From contig QZVU01000002.1 of the NCBI GenBank assembly GCA_003602285.1, positions 310,001 to 374,000 on the forward strand: 64,000 nucleotides of DNA, read 5' to 3'. Below the pieces are notes generated by a model. The model saw only the letters and a program-made list of their open reading frames with translations. It had not been told where the DNA came from and searched no databases. Positions 55,178 through 64,000 of the stretch are shown here, in pieces (position 1 is the first letter of the stretch; each line of letters starts with the position of its first letter). The position numbers and the translations under genes were made by a program. Source of the DNA: Arthrobacter frigidicola. Lineage in GTDB: Bacteria > Actinomycetota > Actinomycetes > Actinomycetales > Micrococcaceae.

Positions 55178-55214
55178 ATTCGTCTCCTAGCAGTTGCCTG
55201 CGGTGGTGGATCCG

Positions 55215-55288
55215 TGGGCGTACCAGGACTTGAACCTGGGACCTCTTCGTTATCAGCGAAGCGCTCTAACCGCCTGAGCTATACGCCC
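55215..55288 (-). tRNA. tRNA-Ile(GAT)
   Basis: A 74-nt cloverleaf with acceptor GGGCGTA/TACGCCC, discriminator A, anticodon loop CTGATAA (anticodon GAT) and normal D and T arms. No CCA is encoded. Confidence 0.96.
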
Positions 55289-55375
55289 CGATACCTCATC
55301 GGGCCGAGATACGACTTTACAGCAGGAACTCTGCAAACCTCAAATCGCCGCCCCCCGGCCCGATGCCCCAAGACC

Positions 55376-55903
55376 TTAGTCGTCGGTAAGGGTGACGCCG
55401 ATTCCGCCGACAAGGGCCGAGGAAATGTTGTACAACACGGCCGAAAGCATCGCCAGGGCCGTCAGGAGCACCACATTGACGACCGCGATGATGGTGGCGA
55501 AGGACACAACCTGTCCCAGCGAGGCGAACTGCCGCAGGTCGAAGCCGCCGCTCTCGGTGCCGGCGATCTCGCGCAGCAGGTCGTTGACCCCGTCGAAGAT
55601 CCCGGTGAGATCCAGGACGGTCCAGATGACGATGGCGGCAACCACCGTGACGATGCCGAGGGCGACCGACAGGAGGAAGGCCATCTTCAGCACCGACCAG
55701 GGGTCGACCTTGCTCACCAGCAGCCGCGCCTTGCGCGCCTTCGCCTTCGGAGCGGGCTTCACCAGTCCGGGCCGGGTCCCCGGTCTCGCCGGCTGTCCTG
55801 CCGAGGGCCGCTGCGCCGGGCGGGCCGGCGCATTGACCCGCGGACCGCTTCCAGACGAACGCACCGCTCCGCTGGACCGCGGGTTTGTGTTGGCCGAGCT
55901 CAC
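55376..55903 (-). CDS. DUF3566 transmembrane protein
   Basis: A 175-residue protein. Residues 1-60 are a Pro/Ala/Ser/Arg-rich, probably disordered cytosolic segment. The DUF3566 domain (about 62-175) has [42 protein letters not shown] with two transmembrane helices and ends [14 protein letters not shown]. It follows gyrA in many actinobacteria. The GTG overlaps the gyrA stop by 3 nt, showing coupling. The function is unknown. Confidence 0.92.
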   Translation of the reverse strand: MSSANTNPRSSGAVRSSGSGPRVNAPARPAQRPSAGQPARPGTRPGLVKPAPKAKARKARLLVSKVDPWSVLKMAFLLSVALGIVTVVAAIVIWTVLDLTGIFDGVNDLLREIAGTESGGFDLRQFASLGQVVSFATIIAVVNVVLLTALAMLSAVLYNISSALVGGIGVTLTDD

Positions 55904-58557
55904 TCGCTACCTCCGTATTCCGGCGACTCAGCATCGGGCTCAGCCGTTTCATCTGTCGACAACGGTACTTCATCGGCGTCCGTCGACGAAGCGCCGCCCA
56001 CCGTGCCGTCCGGCTCGACCTCAAGGATCTGCGCTTCCTCAACCGCGTCATCATCAACGGCCATCGAACGCTCGCTGTTGCGCGCCACCCCGATAATACG
56101 GTCCTTCTTATCCGGCTTGGCGAAGATGACGCCCATGGTGTCGCGGCCCTTGGCCGGGACGCCGGTGACCGCCGAGCGGACGACCTTCCCGCCCTCCATT
56201 ACCACGAGCACCTCGTCGCTCTCCTGGACGACGAGCGCACCGACCAGGTCGCCGCGCTCCTCCGCGAGCTTGGCCACCTTGATACCCAGCCCGCCGCGCC
56301 CCTGGACGCGGTACTCGTCGACCTTGGTCCGCTTGGCGAAACCGCCCTCGGTGACTATGAAGACGAAGGAGTCGTCGCTGACGACGGCCGCGGCGAGGAG
56401 TTCGTCGTCGGCCCTGAACTTCATGCCGGTCACACCCGAGGTGGCCCGCCCCATGGGACGCAGCGCCTCGTCGGTGGCGGTGAAGCGCAGCGACTGCCCC
56501 TTGCGGGAGACGAGCATCAGGTCATCGGACTCGGAGACCAGCTGGGCCGAGACCAGCTCGTCGCCGTCGCGCAGGTTGATCGCGATGACGCCGGCCGAAC
56601 GGTTGGTGTCGTAGTCCTCGAGCCTCGTCTTCTTCATCAGGCCGCGCTTGGTGGCAAGGACAAGGTACGGGGCCTGCTGGTAGTCGCGCAGGTCGAGGAC
56701 CTGGGCGATCGTCTCGTCCGGCTGGAAGGCCAGCAGGTTCGCCACGTGCTGGCCCTTGGCGTCCCGGGCGGCCTCGACCAGTTCGTAGGCCTTTGCCCGG
56801 TAGACCCGCCCGAGGTTGGTGAAGAACAGCAGCCAGTGGTGGGTGGTGGTGACGAAGAAGTGCTCGACGACGTCGTCGCCGCGCAGCTGCGCACCGCGGA
56901 TGCCCTTGCCCCCGCGGGCCTGCTGGCGGTAGTTGTCACTGCGGGTGCGCTTGACGTATCCGCCGCGGGTGATGGTGACGACCATCTCCTCCTCGGGGAT
57001 GAGGTCCTCCATGCTCATGTCGCCGTCGTAGCCCATGAGGATCTCGGTGCGGCGGTCGTCGCCATGCCGGTCGACGATGTCCTGGAGCTCGGTCGAGACG
57101 ATGGAGCGCTGGACCTCCGGGGAGGCGAGGATCCGCTGGTACTCGGTGATCTCCCGCTCGAGCTTGTCGTGCTCGTCCTGGATCTTCTGCCGCTCGAGGG
57201 CTGCCAGGCGGCGCAGCTGCATGTTGAGGATGGCCGCGGCCTGGACCTCATCGATGGAGAGCAGGGTCATCAGTCCGCCCCGGGCGTCCTCCACCGTCTG
57301 GGAGGCGCGGATCAGGGCGATAACCTCGTCAAGGGCATCGAGCGCCTTGAGGTAGCCGCGCAGGATGTGGGCCGCCTCCTCCGCCTTGCGGAGGCGGTAG
57401 CGGGTGCGCCGGACGATCACTTCGAGCTGGTGGGTCACCCAGTGCCGGATAAACGCATCGAGGCTCAGGGTGCGCGGCACATTGTCGACGATCGCGAGCA
57501 TATTGGCACTGAAGTTGTCCTGCAGCTGGGTGTGCTTGTACAGGTTGTTCAGCACGACCTTCGCCACGGCGTCGCGCTTGAGCACGATCACCAGGCGCTG
57601 CCCGGTGCGGCCTGAGGTCTCATCGCGCAGGTCGGCGATGCCGCTGATCTTGCCGTCCTTGACCAGGTCGGCGATCTTGATCGCCAGGTTGTCGGGGTTG
57701 GCCTGGTACGGCAGCTCCGTGACCACCAGGCAGGTGCGGCCCTGGATCTCCTCGACATTGACCACGGCGCGCATGGTGATCGACCCGCGGCCGGTCCGGT
57801 AGGCGTCCTCGATGCCCCGGTGTCCGAGGATCTGTGCGCCGGTGGGGAAGTCGGGGCCCTTAATCCTTACGATCAGTGCCTCGAGCAGCTCCTCCTTGGA
57901 GGCCTCCGGGTGCTGCAGGTACCACTGGACGCCGTCGGCGACCTCGCGCAGGTTGTGCGGCGGGATGTTCGTGGCCATGCCCACCGCGATGCCCGAAGAG
58001 CCGTTGACCAGCAGGTTGGGGAAGCGGGACGGCAGGATCGTCGGTTCCTGGTTCTTGCCGTCGTAGTTGTCCTGGAAATCGACGGTCTCCTCGTCGATGT
58101 CGCGGACCATCTCCATGGCCAGCGGGGCCATCTTGGTCTCGGTGTACCGCGGGGCGGCCGCGCCGTCGTTACCCGGTGACCCGAAGTTGCCCTGGCCGAG
58201 GGCGAGCGGGTAGCGCATCGTCCAGTCCTGGATGAGGCGCACCAGCGCATCGTAGATCGCGCCGTCGCCGTGCGGATGGTACTGGCCCATGACCTCGCCG
58301 ACGACGCGGGCGCACTTGTTGAAGGAACGCTCGGGGCGGTAGCCGCCGTCGAACATGGCGTACAGCACCCGGCGGTGCACCGGCTTCAGCCCGTCCCGCA
58401 CGTCGGGAAGGGCGCGTCCGATGATGACGGCCATGGCGTAGTCGAGGTAGGACCGCTGCATCTCGGTCTGCAGATCGACCTGTTCTACACGGTCGGTCAG
58501 CACCTCCCCGGCCAGGATCTCGTCGGGTGCGGCTCCGTCGTTCGGCGTCTCGCTCAT
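55900..58557 (-). CDS. gyrA: DNA gyrase subunit A
   Basis: An 885-residue type II topoisomerase subunit. The catalytic Tyr is Tyr138 in APRYTE. The quinolone-determining region reads [11 protein letters not shown] (93-103): at the E. coli Ser83 position there is Gly99, while the Asp87 equivalent Asp103 is kept. The C-terminal beta-pinwheel and GyrA-box (QARGGKG near 552) are present. With GyrB it introduces negative supercoils. The ATG lies 82 bp after the gyrB stop. Confidence 0.98.
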   Translation of the reverse strand: MSETPNDGAAPDEILAGEVLTDRVEQVDLQTEMQRSYLDYAMAVIIGRALPDVRDGLKPVHRRVLYAMFDGGYRPERSFNKCARVVGEVMGQYHPHGDGAIYDALVRLIQDWTMRYPLALGQGNFGSPGNDGAAAPRYTETKMAPLAMEMVRDIDEETVDFQDNYDGKNQEPTILPSRFPNLLVNGSSGIAVGMATNIPPHNLREVADGVQWYLQHPEASKEELLEALIVRIKGPDFPTGAQILGHRGIEDAYRTGRGSITMRAVVNVEEIQGRTCLVVTELPYQANPDNLAIKIADLVKDGKISGIADLRDETSGRTGQRLVIVLKRDAVAKVVLNNLYKHTQLQDNFSANMLAIVDNVPRTLSLDAFIRHWVTHQLEVIVRRTRYRLRKAEEAAHILRGYLKALDALDEVIALIRASQTVEDARGGLMTLLSIDEVQAAAILNMQLRRLAALERQKIQDEHDKLEREITEYQRILASPEVQRSIVSTELQDIVDRHGDDRRTEILMGYDGDMSMEDLIPEEEMVVTITRGGYVKRTRSDNYRQQARGGKGIRGAQLRGDDVVEHFFVTTTHHWLLFFTNLGRVYRAKAYELVEAARDAKGQHVANLLAFQPDETIAQVLDLRDYQQAPYLVLATKRGLMKKTRLEDYDTNRSAGVIAINLRDGDELVSAQLVSESDDLMLVSRKGQSLRFTATDEALRPMGRATSGVTGMKFRADDELLAAAVVSDDSFVFIVTEGGFAKRTKVDEYRVQGRGGLGIKVAKLAEERGDLVGALVVQESDEVLVVMEGGKVVRSAVTGVPAKGRDTMGVIFAKPDKKDRIIGVARNSERSMAVDDDAVEEAQILEVEPDGTVGGASSTDADEVPLSTDETAEPDAESPEYGGSE

Positions 58558-58639
58558 AAGTCCTTATTCCATTTCGTTCAAATGTTTACCGCGGACAGGG
58601 GGCACCGGGCACCGGAACGAGCCGGCGCCCGGTGGATCC

Positions 58640-60781
<2,142 letters not shown>

Positions 60782-60955
60782 TCAATCCCGCACAGACCCG
60801 CCTCTAGCGGCCAAGAATGGCGCTTTTAAGCCAACAGCAGGACGCCGGTAGGGGCCGTATACGTCGGAAAGGCTCCCGGGACCTCTACCCGCCGCTCACG
60901 CGATTTTAGGATGGGGCCGGAATTTGCCCGCCGCTCCGGCCGTCGGTGACGCCGG

Positions 60956-61609
60956 TCACCCGTAGGTGTCCCGCGGGCCGCGGCCCTTCACCGAGCGTCC
61001 GCCCTTGCGCCAGCTCGGGCCCGCCGGCCCCACCACCGAGATGCGGGTGACCACCTTGGGCCCAAGCTCGGCGTCGAACCTGCGCAGCAGGTCCGGGCTG
61101 ATCAGCCGGAGCTGGGTGGCCCAGGCGGTGGAGTCGCAGCGGACCAGCACCGTGGTCCCGTCGAAACTCTCAGGATGGCAGTGGGAGGCGATTTCCGAAC
61201 CCACAAGCTCGGTCCAGCGCGCCAGCACCGACCCCACCGCGACGGGCGAGTTCCAGCCGCGTTCAGCGAGCAGTTTGTTGAAGACCTTCCCGAGGCCTTC
61301 GGGATCCCGCCCGCCGTAGACCGGGGCCGGGGAGTAGCGGCGCCGGGAGGCCGCCGGCGCGCGGCGGCCGACCGGCACCCGTGGTGTGCCGCGGGACTGG
61401 GAGGCATCCCGAAGCCGGTTCAACAGCGCTTCGGGTGCGTTCTGCTCGACGCCGGCGGGAAGCCCCGCGTCCCCGGCCGGGGCCCGGCCGGGCGCAGCAC
61501 CCGGGGACCCGGGCTCCGCGCCGGCGCCCTCGTTCACCCCGTGCGCGGGCGTGCCCCCGGTGTCAGGTCCTGTGTGTCCGCTGCCCGATCCGTCAGCCTG
61601 CCTCGGCAT
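60956..61609 (-). CDS. DUF721/DciA-family protein
   Basis: A 217-residue protein. The N-terminal 80 residues are Gly/Ala/Pro-rich and probably disordered. The DUF721 domain occupies about 105-205 (ERGWNSPVAVGSVLARWTELVGSEIASHCHPESF and VLVRCDSTAWATQLRLISPDLLRRF). DciA proteins load the replicative helicase in bacteria lacking DnaC. The ATG has GGAGGA 5 nt upstream and overlaps the recF 3' end by 17 bp; the further open frame is within recF. Confidence 0.9.
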   Translation of the reverse strand: MPRQADGSGSGHTGPDTGGTPAHGVNEGAGAEPGSPGAAPGRAPAGDAGLPAGVEQNAPEALLNRLRDASQSRGTPRVPVGRRAPAASRRRYSPAPVYGGRDPEGLGKVFNKLLAERGWNSPVAVGSVLARWTELVGSEIASHCHPESFDGTTVLVRCDSTAWATQLRLISPDLLRRFDAELGPKVVTRISVVGPAGPSWRKGGRSVKGRGPRDTYG

Positions 61610-62777
61610 CGATTCCTCCAGGAACGACGCGGAGCTGCCGCCCTGCCAGCTCCTCCGGAATGTCCCCGGGAACCGCGGCGGTGACAAGCACCTGCTCCGC
61701 GCCGGAGACGATCTTCGCAAGTTTTCTCCTCCGCTGAGTGTCCAGCTCGGCGAAGACATCGTCAAGGATCAGCACCGGGGTCGCCCCGGGGGTCTGGTCC
61801 TCCTCATTGAGCAGGTAGTAGGAGGCGAGGCGCAGCGCCAGGGCCATCGACCAGGTTTCCCCGTGGGAAGCGTATCCCTTGGCCGGGGCCGGTCCGAGCA
61901 TGAGGCTCAACTCGTCGCGGTGCGGACCCACCAGGGAAATCCCCCGGTCAAGCTCCTTCTTGCGGTGCAGCACCAGTGCCTCAAGGAAACGGTCGGTCAG
62001 TTCCGCGGGATCCGCGCCGTGAAGTTCCCCGGCACGGATCCCGGCTGCGTCTGGGTCCTCGTCGTCGAACAGGCCCGCCACCGTGGCCCGGTAGCCGGCC
62101 GACGCCTCCTTCGAACCGTCGGTCAGCTGGGCGTAGGCCAGCGCCAGGTGCGGCTGGAGCCTTTCGACGAGGCCCAGGCGTGCATGAAGCAGGCGTGCCC
62201 CGGTTTCGGCAAGGTGCTGGTCCCACACCTCGAGGGTTGCCTCGTGCGCTCCCGAGAACCGCCCGGCCGCCCGGGCGGATTTCAGCAGCGCGTTGCGCTG
62301 CTTGAGGACCCGCTCGTAATCGGCACGCAGGGCCGCCTGGTGCGGAACCAGCGTGACGAGGACCTCATCGAGATATCGCCGCCGGACGGCCGGATCGCCC
62401 TTGACGAGGGCAAGGTCCTCTGGAGCGAAGAGCACGGTCTTGAGGATGCCTGCGGCCGCCCGCGCCCGGACTGGATTGGCCCGGTTGATCCGGGCGCGGT
62501 TGGCGCCGGCGGCATTGATCTCCACCTCGACGCTTGTCCGCTGCACCCCGCGGACAAGCTTCCCCCGCACCAGCGCCCTCTCAGCGGAGAAGCCGATAAG
62601 GGGCTTGTCGGTGCTGACCCGGTGCGAGGAGAGGGACGCAAGGTACCCGATGGCCTCGACGATGTTTGTCTTCCCCACGCCGTTGGGTCCGACGAACACC
62701 GTCACGCCGGGAGCCAGTCCGGTGTCGAGCTGGTGGTAGCTGCGGAAGTCGGTGAGCGATAGGTGCTCTATGTACAC
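61593..62777 (-). CDS. recF: DNA replication/repair protein RecF
   Basis: A 394-residue SMC-like ATPase. Walker A GPNGVGKTN lies near residues 30-38, and Walker B VLILDDVFAELD is near the C-terminus, with the ABC signature region upstream of it (SHGETWSMALALRLA). It assists RecA loading at gaps. The GTG at 62777 (VYIEHLSLTDFRSY) is the family start, 8 nt after the gnd stop; an upstream ATG at 62828 would overlap gnd by 41 bp. Confidence 0.96.
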   Translation of the reverse strand: MYIEHLSLTDFRSYHQLDTGLAPGVTVFVGPNGVGKTNIVEAIGYLASLSSHRVSTDKPLIGFSAERALVRGKLVRGVQRTSVEVEINAAGANRARINRANPVRARAAAGILKTVLFAPEDLALVKGDPAVRRRYLDEVLVTLVPHQAALRADYERVLKQRNALLKSARAAGRFSGAHEATLEVWDQHLAETGARLLHARLGLVERLQPHLALAYAQLTDGSKEASAGYRATVAGLFDDEDPDAAGIRAGELHGADPAELTDRFLEALVLHRKKELDRGISLVGPHRDELSLMLGPAPAKGYASHGETWSMALALRLASYYLLNEEDQTPGATPVLILDDVFAELDTQRRRKLAKIVSGAEQVLVTAAVPGDIPEELAGRQLRVVPGGIDAEAG

Positions 62778-62787
62778 CGGCCCCCGC

Positions 62788-63684
62788 TCAGGCGGGATCC
62801 TGGCGGGCCGGGCGTACCGCGTGTCCACCGAACTGGTTGCGGAGAGCCGCGACCATCTTCATCGCCGGGGAGTCGTCCTGCCGCGAGGCGAAGCGGGCGA
62901 AGACCGAGGCAGTGATCGCCGGAGTGGGCACGGCGTTGGCGATCGATTCCTCGACGGTCCAGCGACCCTCACCGGAATCTTCGACGTAACCGGCAACCTT
63001 GGCGAGTTCGGGGTCGTCCTGCAGCGCGTTCACCATGAGGTCGAGAAGCCAGGACCGGACGACTGTTCCCTTCTGCCAGGCGGTGAAGGTTCCGGGCACA
63101 TCCTTGATGATGTCCTTGGCCTGCAGGAGTTCATACCCTTCGGCGTAGGCCTGCATGAGCCCGTATTCAATGCCGTTGTGGACCATCTTGGCGTAGTGTC
63201 CCGCACCGATGTCCCCGACGTGGACGAAGCTTTCGTGCCGCTCACCCTCGGGCCGGAGCGCATCGAAGATCGGCATGGCGCGGGCGACTTCTGCGTCGCT
63301 GCCGCCCACCATCAGGCCGTAGCCGTTCGCCAGGCCCCACACGCCGCCCGAGACGCCGCAGTCCAGGAAGGAGATGCCGTGCTCGGCGAGGAGTGAACCG
63401 TGGGCCTGGTCGTCAGTGAAGCGGGAATTGCCGCCGTCGATGACGAGGTCGCCTTCCTGCAGTGCGCCGGACAGTTCGCGGATGACGTTGTCGGTCACAG
63501 CTCCAGCGGGAACCATCACCCAGATGATGCGGGGAGCCGGGACCGCGGCTACCAGCTCATCGAGGGAGGACACATCGGTCAGGTCCGGGTTTCGATCGAA
63601 CCCGGTGACGGTGACGCCCCCACGGCGCAGCCGCTCCCTCATGTTGAAGCCCATTTTGCCTAGTCCGATAAGGCCAATATGCAT
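62788..63684 (-). CDS. gnd: 6-phosphogluconate dehydrogenase (decarboxylating), short type
   Basis: A 298-residue enzyme of the short, NAD-type Gnd group. The Rossmann start MHIGLIGLGKMGFNM, DCGVSGGVWGLANGYGLMVGG and the catalytic-domain segment HNGIEYGLMQAYAEGYELL are present. It converts 6-phosphogluconate to ribulose 5-phosphate and carbon dioxide. The location between dnaN and recF is a known actinobacterial arrangement. Confidence 0.95.
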   Translation of the reverse strand: MHIGLIGLGKMGFNMRERLRRGGVTVTGFDRNPDLTDVSSLDELVAAVPAPRIIWVMVPAGAVTDNVIRELSGALQEGDLVIDGGNSRFTDDQAHGSLLAEHGISFLDCGVSGGVWGLANGYGLMVGGSDAEVARAMPIFDALRPEGERHESFVHVGDIGAGHYAKMVHNGIEYGLMQAYAEGYELLQAKDIIKDVPGTFTAWQKGTVVRSWLLDLMVNALQDDPELAKVAGYVEDSGEGRWTVEESIANAVPTPAITASVFARFASRQDDSPAMKMVAALRNQFGGHAVRPARQDPA

Positions 63685-63732
63685 TGCATTTACTCTTTCT
63701 ACCGTGGGGGTCGGCCGGCGTTACGCCGGTCC

Positions 63733-64000
63733 TTACTGGTTCGGAAGCCGAACGGGCATCAGGAGGTACCGGTAGTCTTCCCGGTCCTCGCCTGTGGCTT
63801 CCTCCTGTGCCGACATGACAGCCGGTTTTGGCGGGGAAGTGAACGAAAAGCGTACGAACTTGCTGGGGAAGGCGCCGAGGCCCTCGCTGAGGTACTGCGG
63901 GTTGAACGCGACGGTGATGTCGTCGCCGTCGAGGGTGGCCTCGATGGCTTCGGAGGCCTGGGCGTCCTCGCCGGTGCCGGCGTCAAGGGCCACCTGGCCC
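63733..64000 (-). CDS. dnaN: DNA polymerase III beta clamp (C-terminal part, cut by window)
   Basis: The last 88 codons of dnaN on the minus strand; the rest lies beyond the window. VAFNPQYLSEGLGAF, VRFSFTSPPKPAVM and the terminal DYRYLLMPVRLPNQ are the conserved last beta strands and C-terminus of the sliding clamp. It marks the oriC-proximal edge. Confidence 0.97.
   Translation of the reverse strand, partial: GQVALDAGTGEDAQASEAIEATLDGDDITVAFNPQYLSEGLGAFPSKFVRFSFTSPPKPAVMSAQEEATGEDREDYRYLLMPVRLPNQ

Noticed and set aside
55885-57615. 576-codon plus-strand open frame
   Set aside because: Antisense to gyrA; no family resemblance and no ribosome-binding site.

Overview
This 64 kb window is a high-GC chromosomal segment from an actinobacterium, most probably a member of the Micrococcaceae (Arthrobacter-like). 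The evidence is the gene order at the right end, read leftwards from the edge: dnaN (cut by the window), gnd, recF, a DUF721/DciA gene, gyrB, gyrA, DUF3566, tRNA-Ile, a 38-residue DLW-39 peptide and tRNA-Ala. This is followed by cyclophilin, rhomboid and crgA genes and the pabA-pknB-pknA-pbpA-ftsW-pstP-fhaB-fhaA cell-wall/division cluster. oriC should lie just beyond the right edge, between dnaN and dnaA; it is not in the window. No rRNA, phage, IS or CRISPR was seen.

Layout. 0-6.5 kb: a sugar-amine (probably fructosamine/Amadori product) uptake and catabolism cluster: FrlB-like SIS deglycase, FrlD-like PfkB kinase, a LacI regulator with a palindromic operator, and an ABC importer without its own ATPase. 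6.5-16.9 kb: mixed metabolic genes, including an FAD monooxygenase, an APH-like kinase preceded by a tiny leader ORF, GDPD, a HAD phosphatase and PfkB kinase, and an mhq-like dioxygenase/esterase/PEP-mutase set. 16.9-20.5 kb: a RelA/SpoT-domain alarmone synthetase convergent with phosphoketolase. 20.5-26.2 kb: an NHEJ locus (three-domain LigD, SRPBCC protein, Ku, small membrane protein) and NhaA. 26.2-31.5 kb: a HAD gene remnant, tRNA-Val, an Hsp20 gene with both CIRCE and HAIR operators, an SDR, an orphan PstS, a START-type protein, a Dps gene remnant, a GAF-ANTAR regulator and two copies of a 67-bp palindromic repeat. 31.5-32.7 kb: a divergent pair made of a LysR effector-binding domain without HTH and a DUF5997 protein. 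32.8-38.7 kb: the SOS mutagenesis operon imuA'-imuB-dnaE2 with a LexA box in a leaderless promoter. 38.8-49.9 kb: tRNA-Leu and the fhaA-to-crgA division/kinase block. 49.9-64 kb: an SDR, a DnaA-box cluster, rhomboid, cyclophilin, a membrane-anchored hypothetical protein, a DMT transporter, tRNAs and the gyrase/recF/dnaN replication block.

How the parts work together. The fha-pstP-ftsW-pbpA-pknA-pknB genes have stops that overlap or nearly touch the next start and form one translationally coupled unit controlling peptidoglycan synthesis by Ser/Thr phosphorylation. The minus-strand genes from dnaN leftwards run with the replication fork. The most notable non-gene signals are four perfect DnaA boxes in 130 bp more than 12 kb from the expected oriC, the paired CIRCE/HAIR control of hsp20, the 67-bp repeats, and the possible split LysR-like pair.
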